From contig NZ_WYCT01000021.1 in the NCBI RefSeq assembly GCF_011008945.1, positions 1-42,584 of the forward strand: a stretch of 42,584 nt of DNA, written 5' to 3'. Shown here in pieces: positions 8,500 to 16,057 of this stretch. Position numbers and translations under genes: made by a program. Source of the DNA: Streptomyces harenosi (GTDB taxonomy: Bacteria > Actinomycetota > Actinomycetes > Streptomycetales > Streptomycetaceae). Position 1 is the first letter of the stretch. Each line of letters starts with the position of its first letter. Under the pieces are notes generated by a model. That model ran no database searches, was not told where the DNA came from, and saw nothing but the letters and a program-made list of their open reading frames with translations.

Positions 8500-11400
8500 C
8501 TACATGTCCCAGATCCGAATGGTTCCGTCCGTGTCCCCTGTCACCAGCCGGCTGCCGTCTTCACTGAAGTCCATGGTGACGACGGGAGCGCCATGGCCGT
8601 GGAGGGTCCTGTGCAACGTGAGCTTGGCCCACGGGCCCACCCGATAGACCCGTACCGCACCCGATGTGTACTCCTCGTCGGAGGAGTAGGCCGGCGTCCG
8701 CCCGGCACCGTGGTATTCCGCCACGGCGATCACCGGCTGGTGCGGGTGAAAGCATCCGGTGCGCATGGCGGGTAGCGTCGAGGCTACGGCTCCCCAGCTG
8801 GTGCCGGACCGCAGCCGGAACTCGGTTCCCAGTGGTCCGAACAGGGCGAGTACCCCGTTGACGGGACTGATGGCCACCGAGTTTCCGAAATCGGTGTAAT
8901 CCAGGTTGAGTTCGGGGTCGCTCACCCTTGTCCTGAACGAGTGGGCGGGGTCCACACTCTCCGGGAACTCGAGGTCCGGTACCTCTGTCCGGGGCGGTGC
9001 GAGGTCAGCCTGTGCGTAGTGGAAGAGTCTGTCGCCGACCAGGACTGCCAGGTCGCCGTTGTCCGCGAAGTCCATCCCGCTGCAGTAGTAACTCTGCCAC
9101 TCGGATTCGGGGACACCCAGTTCGCGTACACGCCGGAACGACGGCATTCCCTTGTCGTCCGCGGCCAGAACGACCACGCCCGTAGCCAGGTAATTGGCGG
9201 CCAGGTAACCACGCTCGGTGTCGACGGCGAGATGGTCGAACGTCCCCCGGTCCGAATGGCCAATAATGATCTCGGGCTCATGGTCCTGCGTCCCGGAGTC
9301 CAGGCGGAAGGCATTCATGGCACCGTCCGCAGGCTTTCCGCCCCTCATGGCCTGCGTGACCAGAAGGTCACCGCCTCCGACGACGGCGAGTGCGGAGAGG
9401 CTGTAGTCGGGGGACGCGGCCTTCCGAAGGGCGGTCCACGTGCGGTCACCCTCTGCACCGCTCCAGACCCCCACGACCCCGCCGTCGAGCAGAAAGGCGA
9501 CCTCCCCGCCGTTCGGCAGGAACCGCACGGCCTTCACCGTCCGCTTGTGGGGGTCGGTGAACTGGCTTCTGCTCGTGTCGCGGTACCGCCACGCGCTACC
9601 GGCGAAACCCGCTGCCAGCGCCCCCACGGCCACCCCGAGAACGATTCTGCGCCGGGTGCCAGAGGACTCCCGCCTCTCGTCACCGGAATCAGCCTGTGCC
9701 CCGGCCAACGTCTGCTGGAGACGGATGTGGCGGAACTGGTAGACCCCACCCGCCTGGCGGAGGATCTCGCGGCGCCGCGCGTCCGCCAGGAAGGCCATGA
9801 GCCGCCAGGGGAGCTCCCCCCGGATCGCCAGCCGGACCCGCACCATCTGGAACCGGGGCCAGGCCCGGCTCATGAGCAGGAGCAGGGCGAAGAACACGGC
9901 GGGCAGCAGGACGGCGAGTCCCACCACCCGCCACGAGGGCTCGGAAGCCCCGCTGCCGGACCAGGCTTCGTGGAAGAGCATCCCGATGTCCGCGTGTGCC
10001 GGCCAGCCCGCCCAGTTGGTCATGACGCGGACGACCAAGCCCCCGACGAACAGTCCCAACGCCATCGCCGGAACTCCGACGAGAGCTACCAGGGCTCCCG
10101 CCACACCGGCGCTGACGATCGACGAGCGCCGGTCCTGCGCGAGCAGGAGTGCGGGGCTGACCTCCGCCGCGTTCAAGGGCGGCGCGTCGAGCCACTTGTG
10201 GACGGCGAATGCCAGACCGACGGTCATGACCGCCGCGACCGCGACCCCACCCACCTCGGCGAAGGTCTCCAGCCCTTCCAGTCCTCGGCTCGACTCCCCG
10301 TCGATCATGATTCCTGTCAGGACGATCCCCAGAACCGGCGTCACCAACAAGGCGGCCACGCCCGTGCCGGTGCGGAAGCCCTGGGTCAGACGTCCTGCCG
10401 AAGCTCTGACCGACCAGGTGAGCCGCCCCGGCGGTGCCTCCCTGGACGCGAACCAGGCAATGGAGCACACCAGGGCGAAGCAGACACCGATGATCACTGC
10501 CACCAAGAACGTGTCAGAGAGGGAGGCCTGTTCCTCGCCCTTCATGGTGAGGGTCTCCCACAGCACGACCGCCAGTGCCAGCACTGCTCCCAGCACCAGC
10601 CCCGTCACCGGGCCCGTCCACCGTGTCAGATACCGGTCACTCAGATGCCACCAGGCCAGATCCCGCTCGTCGCGCTCGTGCAGGTACCGGGCCAGGAAGG
10701 CCAGCCAGCGGTCGGCCTGCTCGGCCGTCCAGCGCTCGGGCGGCCTGTCGGCTTCCGGCAGGCTCGCATCCGGGGCGTAGGCCGCTGCCACCATGGCCTT
10801 CATCAGATGGTTCTCGACCGCGTACCGGGAGTCGAGGCGGGGGTCCATCAGATCGGCGGGGTTGCCGCCCCCTCGTTGGTACACCAGTCGCGCCGAGCTC
10901 ACCATCAAGGGCGTCGAGAGAGCCAAGGACAACGGGCTCTCCGGTGCTGCCCGTAGATGCGCGAAGACTTCGCTCCAGTCGGTCCCGGCCGGCCAGTTCA
11001 CATCGCGCAGGTAGGTGATGACGTCGTCCGGTGCCACCGGCAGGACCCGCACCACCGTGGCGTCCTTCAGGGTGGGCGCGCCGTCCCGGATCAGCTCCTC
11101 GTACTCCGCGGCCCGGCAGGTGACGACGACGGGCCGCTCGGCACGGAGCCGGCTGAGTCTGTCCATGGCCATGCGCCGGGCGGAATCCGGCATCTCGTCC
11201 AGGCCGTCGAGGACGGGCACCAGCAGGCCCTCCCTCAGCAGCCGGCGGAGAACGTCCTGCCGGCCGTTGTAGTACGGCTCCGCGGTCGTGCGGACGAGCC
11301 AGGGCTCCAGGTCCTCCTTGGCCGGGTCCCAGGAGGACACCGGCAGCAGCACCGGAACCGGCCCGCCGTCCGCCCGCTCGTTCAACAGCCCGACGGTGAG

Positions 11401-11958
11401 CAGCAGGGCCAGCACCGTCTTCCCCGATCCCGGTTCGCCCACCACGACCAGGCGCCGGTTCGGTACCCGGGCGTACCCCTCGGCGAGCTGGGTGGTCGCG
11501 TCCTCGAACCGCCCTTCCGGGCGGCCGTTCAGGCGCATCCGGATCACCCGGGGCCGGCGAGTACCAATCGCCGGAAGAGTGTCCGAGACGTTCTGCTCCG
11601 TCGTCGTCCAGGACAGGGCCAGCACCTCGGGTCCCCGCAGCCCCCGCGCCTCGGCCTCGTCCAGCCACTGCTCACGGAGCCGGAGCGCGAAGTCGTCGGC
11701 GAGGTCCGCCGGGCTCGGTGGTGCGTCCGTCCTGCCGAAGACTTCGAAGGCGGTCAGCGACAGTGCGGCAAGCGCGACGAAGAAGCCACCGATGGTCGCC
11801 ACCATCTCCGCGTATTGGTGCAGGATCAGCATCGCGCCGACGGTGACAGCAGCTACCACACCCAGTGCCAGCAGCCACACGGAACGAGCTTCTCGAAGGC
11901 GCGCACGCCGCGGGGTTCTCTCCAACACCCGCAGGAGTATGGCGACGGCGGTGTACAC
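8500..11958 (-). CDS. Membrane NACHT/STAND NTPase with C-terminal WD40-like domain
   Basis: An 1152-residue signal-transducing NTPase. Two membrane helices occupy about residues 27-47 and 51-70. A cytosolic NACHT module follows with Walker A GEPGSGKT (174-181) and Walker B LLVPVLDGLDE (245-255). About six membrane helices lie between residues 450 and 700, then a basic winged-helix-like stretch ending YQFRHIRLQ (740-748), one more helix (about 771-788) and a beta-rich WD40-like domain to the end. The last repeat ends DGTIRIWDM. NACHT proteins are ligand-triggered switches, and some act in phage defence; this one has no recognisable effector nuclease. The start is a GTG at 11956-11958, directly after an in-frame stop and with a weak ribosome site, so the true start could be slightly downstream. 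Confidence 0.87.
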   Translation of the reverse strand: MYTAVAILLRVLERTPRRARLREARSVWLLALGVVAAVTVGAMLILHQYAEMVATIGGFFVALAALSLTAFEVFGRTDAPPSPADLADDFALRLREQWLDEAEARGLRGPEVLALSWTTTEQNVSDTLPAIGTRRPRVIRMRLNGRPEGRFEDATTQLAEGYARVPNRRLVVVGEPGSGKTVLALLLTVGLLNERADGGPVPVLLPVSSWDPAKEDLEPWLVRTTAEPYYNGRQDVLRRLLREGLLVPVLDGLDEMPDSARRMAMDRLSRLRAERPVVVTCRAAEYEELIRDGAPTLKDATVVRVLPVAPDDVITYLRDVNWPAGTDWSEVFAHLRAAPESPLSLALSTPLMVSSARLVYQRGGGNPADLMDPRLDSRYAVENHLMKAMVAAAYAPDASLPEADRPPERWTAEQADRWLAFLARYLHERDERDLAWWHLSDRYLTRWTGPVTGLVLGAVLALAVVLWETLTMKGEEQASLSDTFLVAVIIGVCFALVCSIAWFASREAPPGRLTWSVRASAGRLTQGFRTGTGVAALLVTPVLGIVLTGIMIDGESSRGLEGLETFAEVGGVAVAAVMTVGLAFAVHKWLDAPPLNAAEVSPALLLAQDRRSSIVSAGVAGALVALVGVPAMALGLFVGGLVVRVMTNWAGWPAHADIGMLFHEAWSGSGASEPSWRVVGLAVLLPAVFFALLLLMSRAWPRFQMVRVRLAIRGELPWRLMAFLADARRREILRQAGGVYQFRHIRLQQTLAGAQADSGDERRESSGTRRRIVLGVAVGALAAGFAGSAWRYRDTSRSQFTDPHKRTVKAVRFLPNGGEVAFLLDGGVVGVWSGAEGDRTWTALRKAASPDYSLSALAVVGGGDLLVTQAMRGGKPADGAMNAFRLDSGTQDHEPEIIIGHSDRGTFDHLAVDTERGYLAANYLATGVVVLAADDKGMPSFRRVRELGVPESEWQSYYCSGMDFADNGDLAVLVGDRLFHYAQADLAPPRTEVPDLEFPESVDPAHSFRTRVSDPELNLDYTDFGNSVAISPVNGVLALFGPLGTEFRLRSGTSWGAVASTLPAMRTGCFHPHQPVIAVAEYHGAGRTPAYSSDEEYTSGAVRVYRVGPWAKLTLHRTLHGHGAPVVTMDFSEDGSRLVTGDTDGTIRIWDM

Positions 11959-12155
11959 CTGTCAGGCGATCCCAGAAACGTGACCGGTCCAAGTGGATGG
12001 CCGGATCCGTGGTCCCTGGCCGGCCGGCTTGATCGCACACCTTCGAGGGGACCTGTTGAAACCGGTCGAGTGGACCTGTTGTGGGCCCACGCTCCCGACT
12101 ACGCGACTCCTCTCGAAGAAATCGAGCGGTGTCTTCTGCGGGTGTGTGCCCTCGG

Positions 12156-13412
12156 TCACCCGCGCTTCCGGTCGCCGCACACCGCCCGGTCCAGCAGGCG
12201 GACCGCGGCCTCCGCCTGCTCGAGGAAGCGCTTCTCGTCACCGAAGCGCGTGGTGAAGACAGCGGCCGCGGCCGACACCCGGCCGTCGGGCGTGACGGCG
12301 GTCTCGGAGGCGGTGCCGAAGGACGTGCCGCCGTGGTACCAGATCCCGCCCCGGCAGCCCTCGGCCGGCCGCCAGGCGAGGCCGAGCCCGTAGCGGGTCC
12401 TGCCGTCGGTGGCGTAGCCGGGCGCCGGGACGGTGGTGCGCATCTGCTCCAGCTGCTCCGGCGGCAGCAGCCGGCCGCCCATCAGGGCGCGCAGGAAGGT
12501 GTTCATGTCGCGGGTGGTGCTGATGATGCCGCCGTCCGCGCCGCCGCCCACGGCCAGCGTGGTGTCGGTGAGATCGTCCCGGCCGGGGAACTGCGTGTAC
12601 CCGGCGGCCGTCGGCATCGGCACGTACGGCGAGGTGTCCGGTATCAGCGTGCGGCGCAGCCCCAGCGGCTCGATGATCCGGTCGTGCACCTCCTGCGCCC
12701 AGGGGTTGCCAGTGGCCTTCTCGATGACCATCCCGAGCAGCACGTAGTTGGTGTTGGAGTACGCCCACTGCGTCTCGGCGCCCGGATCGTCCGCGTCCGG
12801 CAGCCAGCCGGGGGCGCGCTCCATCGCCGCGGCGACCTGCTCCTCGGGGGTCTGCGAGCGGAACCGCTGTGCGTGGAAGCGCTCGGGCGTCAGCTCCGCC
12901 GGGTCCTCGAAGGCGATGTCCGTGTAATCGGCCAGGCCGCTGGTGTGCTGGAGCAGGTTGCGCAGGGTGATGCGGCCGCCGTCGTTGCCGTTGCCGGCGA
13001 CCACCCCGGGCAGCCACTGCTCGACGGTGTCGTCCAGGCTCAGCGTGCCCTCGCCGACGAGCTGGAGCGCGGCCACGGCCGTGAAGGTCTTGGTGTCGCT
13101 GCCGATGCGGTAGTAGGCGTCGAAGGGCACCCGGCCCCCGTCCTTCAGGCTCGCGGTGCCGGACCGGGCCTGCGTCTCGCGCCCGGCCGCGTCCCGGGCG
13201 AGCACCGTCAGCCCGGTGGCCCCCGTCTCCCGTACCGCGTCCGCGTGCCGCTGCAGCCGCGACCGTGCGTCCCCGCCGCCGGCGCCCATGGCCTCGGTCG
13301 TGGTGCCCGGCCCGAGAAGCGACGCGGTCCCGATTGCGGCGACCCCGGCCACGGCCAGCCCCGCACGCCACCGTCCGGACCGGCTCCACCGCGCACTCTT
13401 CGTGTTCTCCAT
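12156..13412 (-). CDS. Exported serine hydrolase, beta-lactamase class C / DD-peptidase family
   Basis: A 418-residue member of the serine beta-lactamase-like superfamily (S12 peptidase / AmpC type). The N-terminus has a basic region and a hydrophobic stretch (about residues 17-34), likely a signal peptide or anchor. The active-site Ser is in the SxxK motif SDTK of YYRIGSDTKTF. The second motif is YSNTNY (Tyr-Ser-Asn) and the third is HGG in WYHGGTSFG. A role in peptidoglycan D-Ala metabolism, ester hydrolysis or beta-lactam hydrolysis cannot be decided from sequence. TAGCGT lies 7 bases before the ATG with no Shine-Dalgarno sequence, so translation may be leaderless. It is on the same strand as the NACHT gene, but a 197-bp gap argues for separate transcription. 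Confidence 0.9.
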   Translation of the reverse strand: MENTKSARWSRSGRWRAGLAVAGVAAIGTASLLGPGTTTEAMGAGGGDARSRLQRHADAVRETGATGLTVLARDAAGRETQARSGTASLKDGGRVPFDAYYRIGSDTKTFTAVAALQLVGEGTLSLDDTVEQWLPGVVAGNGNDGGRITLRNLLQHTSGLADYTDIAFEDPAELTPERFHAQRFRSQTPEEQVAAAMERAPGWLPDADDPGAETQWAYSNTNYVLLGMVIEKATGNPWAQEVHDRIIEPLGLRRTLIPDTSPYVPMPTAAGYTQFPGRDDLTDTTLAVGGGADGGIISTTRDMNTFLRALMGGRLLPPEQLEQMRTTVPAPGYATDGRTRYGLGLAWRPAEGCRGGIWYHGGTSFGTASETAVTPDGRVSAAAAVFTTRFGDEKRFLEQAEAAVRLLDRAVCGDRKRG

Positions 13413-13580
13413 GGCCGGAACGCTACGGAGGGCCGGCGCCGCGGACCATCCGGCTGGCTGCCCGGACGAGGGTGGTGCCGGCCCCCCACCCGGCGGCCAC
13501 CGCCCACTCCGACGGGCACTCGGCCTGCCCAGCAGCAGGCGCAGAGCACGAAACGGTGCGCCAACTGCGTTGGCGGGCCG

Positions 13581-14510
13581 TCATGAAGGCCGAGGCCAGC
13601 CGGACACGGGTGTCAGCTGCTCATCCGCCCACTCGGCGAAGGTGGTGACCGGGATGCCCAACTCCCGGGCATACTCCGGCCGGGCGGGCTGGAGGACCGC
13701 GTTGTTCCACTCGTGTCCGGCTCCCCACGTCGGCATACCCGCGTCGAGGGCCTCTTCCAGGCTCATGGAGGGCGCGGTCACGGGCACGCCCCAGGCGGCG
13801 GACAAGGTCTGCGCGATCTGCTCCATCGTGCGCAGGTCACCCGCCAGTTCCAGTTCCGCCTGGTGGAACCGGTCAGGGTCTCGAAGGGCGTGCGCCGCAG
13901 CCGTGCCGATGTCCCGCACGGCCACCAGGGCCAGCTCGGTCTCCGGCTTCAGTACCGTCAGCAGTCCGCCGCGCGGCCCCTTGGGTGCCAGCAGGGGCAG
14001 GTTCTCCATGAAGAAAGCGGGCTTGATCACCGTCCAGCGGGCAAAGCCCGCACCCCGCACCGCCTCCATGATCGCCTGCTTGGTGTGGAAGTAGTCCGCC
14101 ATCGCCGTCCAGCGGCCCTCGGCCCAGCCGGCGGCCCTGGTGTGCTCACCGACTCCACTGGTCGAGGACTGCACGAACTGCCGTACTCCCGCGGCCTTCG
14201 CCGCGTCCACCAGGTTGGTGGCCTGGGCGAGCTCGCCCGCGAAGTCCACGCTGGTCTCGGTCATGGGCGGCCTCTGTACCGAGAACACCGCGCGGACTCC
14301 CTCGACCGCTGGGCCGAGGGAGTCCCGGTCGGAGAGATCCGCCCGCACCAGCTCGGCGCCCAGCGCCTCGATCGCTCGGGCGGACTTCGACCGCGGATCG
14401 CGTACGAGTGCACGTACGGGCACCTCGGCGGCCAGGAGTGCGCGGGCCGTGGCCCCGCCTTGCCGGCCGGTGGCTCCGGTGACCAGGACGGTATCGCGGT
14501 TGATGGGCAT
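13581..14510 (-). CDS. NmrA/HSCARG-like NAD(P)-binding SDR protein
   Basis: A 309-residue atypical short-chain dehydrogenase-like protein. The Rossmann motif GATGRQGG follows the first strand (DTVLVTGATGRQGG), and VRALVRDPRSKSA is the NADP-type second strand with basic residues. The protein lacks the usual YxxxK active pair in classic spacing, as NmrA proteins do, and these often act as redox-sensing regulators or quinone/NADPH-binding proteins. The start at 14510 has GAGGAG about 9 bases upstream. It is divergent from a TetR gene, with two strong palindromes in the 101-bp gap, so this gene is the expected TetR target. Confidence 0.88.
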   Translation of the reverse strand: MPINRDTVLVTGATGRQGGATARALLAAEVPVRALVRDPRSKSARAIEALGAELVRADLSDRDSLGPAVEGVRAVFSVQRPPMTETSVDFAGELAQATNLVDAAKAAGVRQFVQSSTSGVGEHTRAAGWAEGRWTAMADYFHTKQAIMEAVRGAGFARWTVIKPAFFMENLPLLAPKGPRGGLLTVLKPETELALVAVRDIGTAAAHALRDPDRFHQAELELAGDLRTMEQIAQTLSAAWGVPVTAPSMSLEEALDAGMPTWGAGHEWNNAVLQPARPEYARELGIPVTTFAEWADEQLTPVSGWPRPS

Positions 14511-14540
14511 GGTTGCTGCTCCTCACGGACCGGAGGGCAA

Positions 14541-14561
14541 AAACGGCGGGGCCCGCCGTTT
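14541..14561. promoter_or_regulatory. Operator O1 of the TetR/NmrA pair
   Basis: A perfect 10-bp inverted repeat around one central base: AAACGGCGGG, G, CCCGCCGTTT. It lies between two divergent genes, the classic position for TetR self-control. The 20-mer beginning GGCGGGGCCCGCC is repeated at operator O2. Confidence 0.75.
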
Positions 14562-14575
14562 AGCCTGCCGCTAAG

Positions 14576-14596
14576 ATATGGCGGGGCCCGCCGTTT
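14576..14596. promoter_or_regulatory. Operator O2 of the TetR/NmrA pair
   Basis: A second copy of the operator with an identical right half (CCCGCCGTTT) and a diverged left half (ATATGGCGGG). Its centre is 35 bp from that of O1 and about 26 bp from the TetR start codon. A TAAGAT -10-like hexamer (14572-14577) lies at its left edge, so binding here would cover a promoter. Confidence 0.65.
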
Positions 14597-14611
14597 AGCA
14601 ATGAGGGAAAC

Positions 14612-15244
14612 ATGACCGGTCAGCGCTCGGACGCCCGACGCAACTACCAGCGCATCCTCGCTGTCGCCGAAGCCGAGGTCGCCGCGCACGGCGCCGAGGC
14701 GTCCCTGGAGCAGATCGCCCGCACCGCAGGCGTCGGTTCGGCGACCGTGCGCCGTCACTTTCCCACCCGCCGTGCCCTGCTCGAAGCCGTCTTCCAGGAA
14801 CGCATCGAGGGCCTGTGCGAGCGCGCCCACCGGCTTAGTGCGACCGAGGACGGCCGCACCGCCCTCCTGGAGTGGCTCCACGCCCTCGTCCGCTACGCCG
14901 TCTCAGCCCGCGGATTCGCCAGCACCCTCAGCTACGAGCCCCCCGCCGAGGAACCCTCCCCGCACTCCTGTGGCCACAGAATCGCAGCGGCCGGAACTCC
15001 CCTGCTCCAGCGCGCCATTGGCGACAAGGCGGTTGCACCGCACGTCACTTTCCACGACCTGCTGACCCTCGCCGTCGGCATCGCCCTGGCCACCGAGCAC
15101 CACAAGGACCCCGAAATCCAGGCGGACCGCCTCTTCCGCCTCGCTGTGGAAGGACTCAGCCCGGAGCGCGGCAGCGCGGAGGTATCCGAGAGCTCAGGAT
15201 CTTCGGTACCGGTGACAGACAGTCTGCCGAACGGGCGGCTGTGA
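14612..15244 (+). CDS. TetR/AcrR-family repressor
   Basis: A 210-residue one-component regulator. Residues about 10-60 are the TetR helix-turn-helix (IARTAGVGSATVRRHFPTRR followed by ALLEAVF). The rest is a helical ligand-binding domain with a SBP-type C-terminal half (ALATEHHKDPEIQADRLFRL) seen in many Streptomyces TetR proteins of unknown ligand. The ATG at 14612 is preceded by GAGGG about 6 bases upstream. It most likely represses itself and the divergent NmrA-type gene through the two palindromes in the shared promoter. The C-terminal 25 residues are Ser-rich and probably disordered. Confidence 0.9.
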   Translation: MTGQRSDARRNYQRILAVAEAEVAAHGAEASLEQIARTAGVGSATVRRHFPTRRALLEAVFQERIEGLCERAHRLSATEDGRTALLEWLHALVRYAVSARGFASTLSYEPPAEEPSPHSCGHRIAAAGTPLLQRAIGDKAVAPHVTFHDLLTLAVGIALATEHHKDPEIQADRLFRLAVEGLSPERGSAEVSESSGSSVPVTDSLPNGRL

Positions 15245-15403
15245 CACATGGGATGCCTGATCGGTGACGCGGTGACGACTCGGAGCCGCCCACCTGGCGG
15301 GCCCGGGCCGCTCCACCGAAAGTTGGCATTCCGGACTCCGTGCTGTGCCCGGAGCGCTAGTTTTTAGCTTCACGTCGTCGGCTGGCGGCTGGGTGGAGGT
15401 GTC

Positions 15404-16057
15404 GTGGACGCCAAAGCGGTTCGTGTACGAGATGTGGTCCGGGACGTGGTGACCGAGGTTGCACCAGAGGAACTGCCGCTGCTGGCAGGTCTCGCCGGGT
15501 TCGACGACGCCACGGCCGTGCAGCGGCTGGGCGGCGGGGTCCGGCGGCGGGAGCCTCTGGGCTTCGGGCTCGGTGAGGTCGCCGCGCTGGTGACCCCAGT
15601 GGTGTGGCTGGCGGTGGACCAGGCCACGCAGCAGATCGTGGGGACCTGGGTGCAGAACCGGGTCGCCAGGACCGGCGTCGCCCTGCGTAGAGTCTTCCGC
15701 AGGTCGGCCCCCCCGCCGGTCGTGATCCCGGCGTTGACGCGTGAGCAGCTCGCGCTCGTACGACGGTCGGTGCTGACGATGGCCGCGCAGCGCGGGCTGG
15801 AGCCGGAGCGCGCGGCGGTCATCGCCGACGCGGTGGTGACCCGGCTGGTGCTGGACGAGACCGAGCCCGAGACGGCGGCCGCAGCGGAGGCCGAGCCCGA
15901 CGGCCCACCCGAACCGCTCGCCCCACCCACACCGGTCCGCCCGAACGGACCCGAGCCGCCGGACGCACCGGTACAACCGAACGAAGCCGCAGGGCGGGAC
16001 GGCGGACCGGAGGGGCCGGAACAGCCGGACGAACCCACACGGCCGGCCGGGACCTGA
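15404..16057 (+). CDS. Uncharacterised protein, first gene of M48-protease operon
   Basis: A 217-residue protein of unknown family. Residues 1 to about 150 look folded, with a helical segment containing GFGLGEVAALVTPVVWLAVDQ that is hydrophobic enough for membrane association and a region rich in Arg/Leu/Ala helices. The last 65 residues are a low-complexity Pro/Glu/Ala tail. The GTG at 15404 is supported by TGGAGG about 4-9 bases upstream. Its TGA overlaps the ATG of the M48 protease gene (TGATG), so the two are probably translationally coupled and the product may work on or with the protease. I have no family assignment. Confidence 0.7.
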   Translation: MDAKAVRVRDVVRDVVTEVAPEELPLLAGLAGFDDATAVQRLGGGVRRREPLGFGLGEVAALVTPVVWLAVDQATQQIVGTWVQNRVARTGVALRRVFRRSAPPPVVIPALTREQLALVRRSVLTMAAQRGLEPERAAVIADAVVTRLVLDETEPETAAAAEAEPDGPPEPLAPPTPVRPNGPEPPDAPVQPNEAAGRDGGPEGPEQPDEPTRPAGT

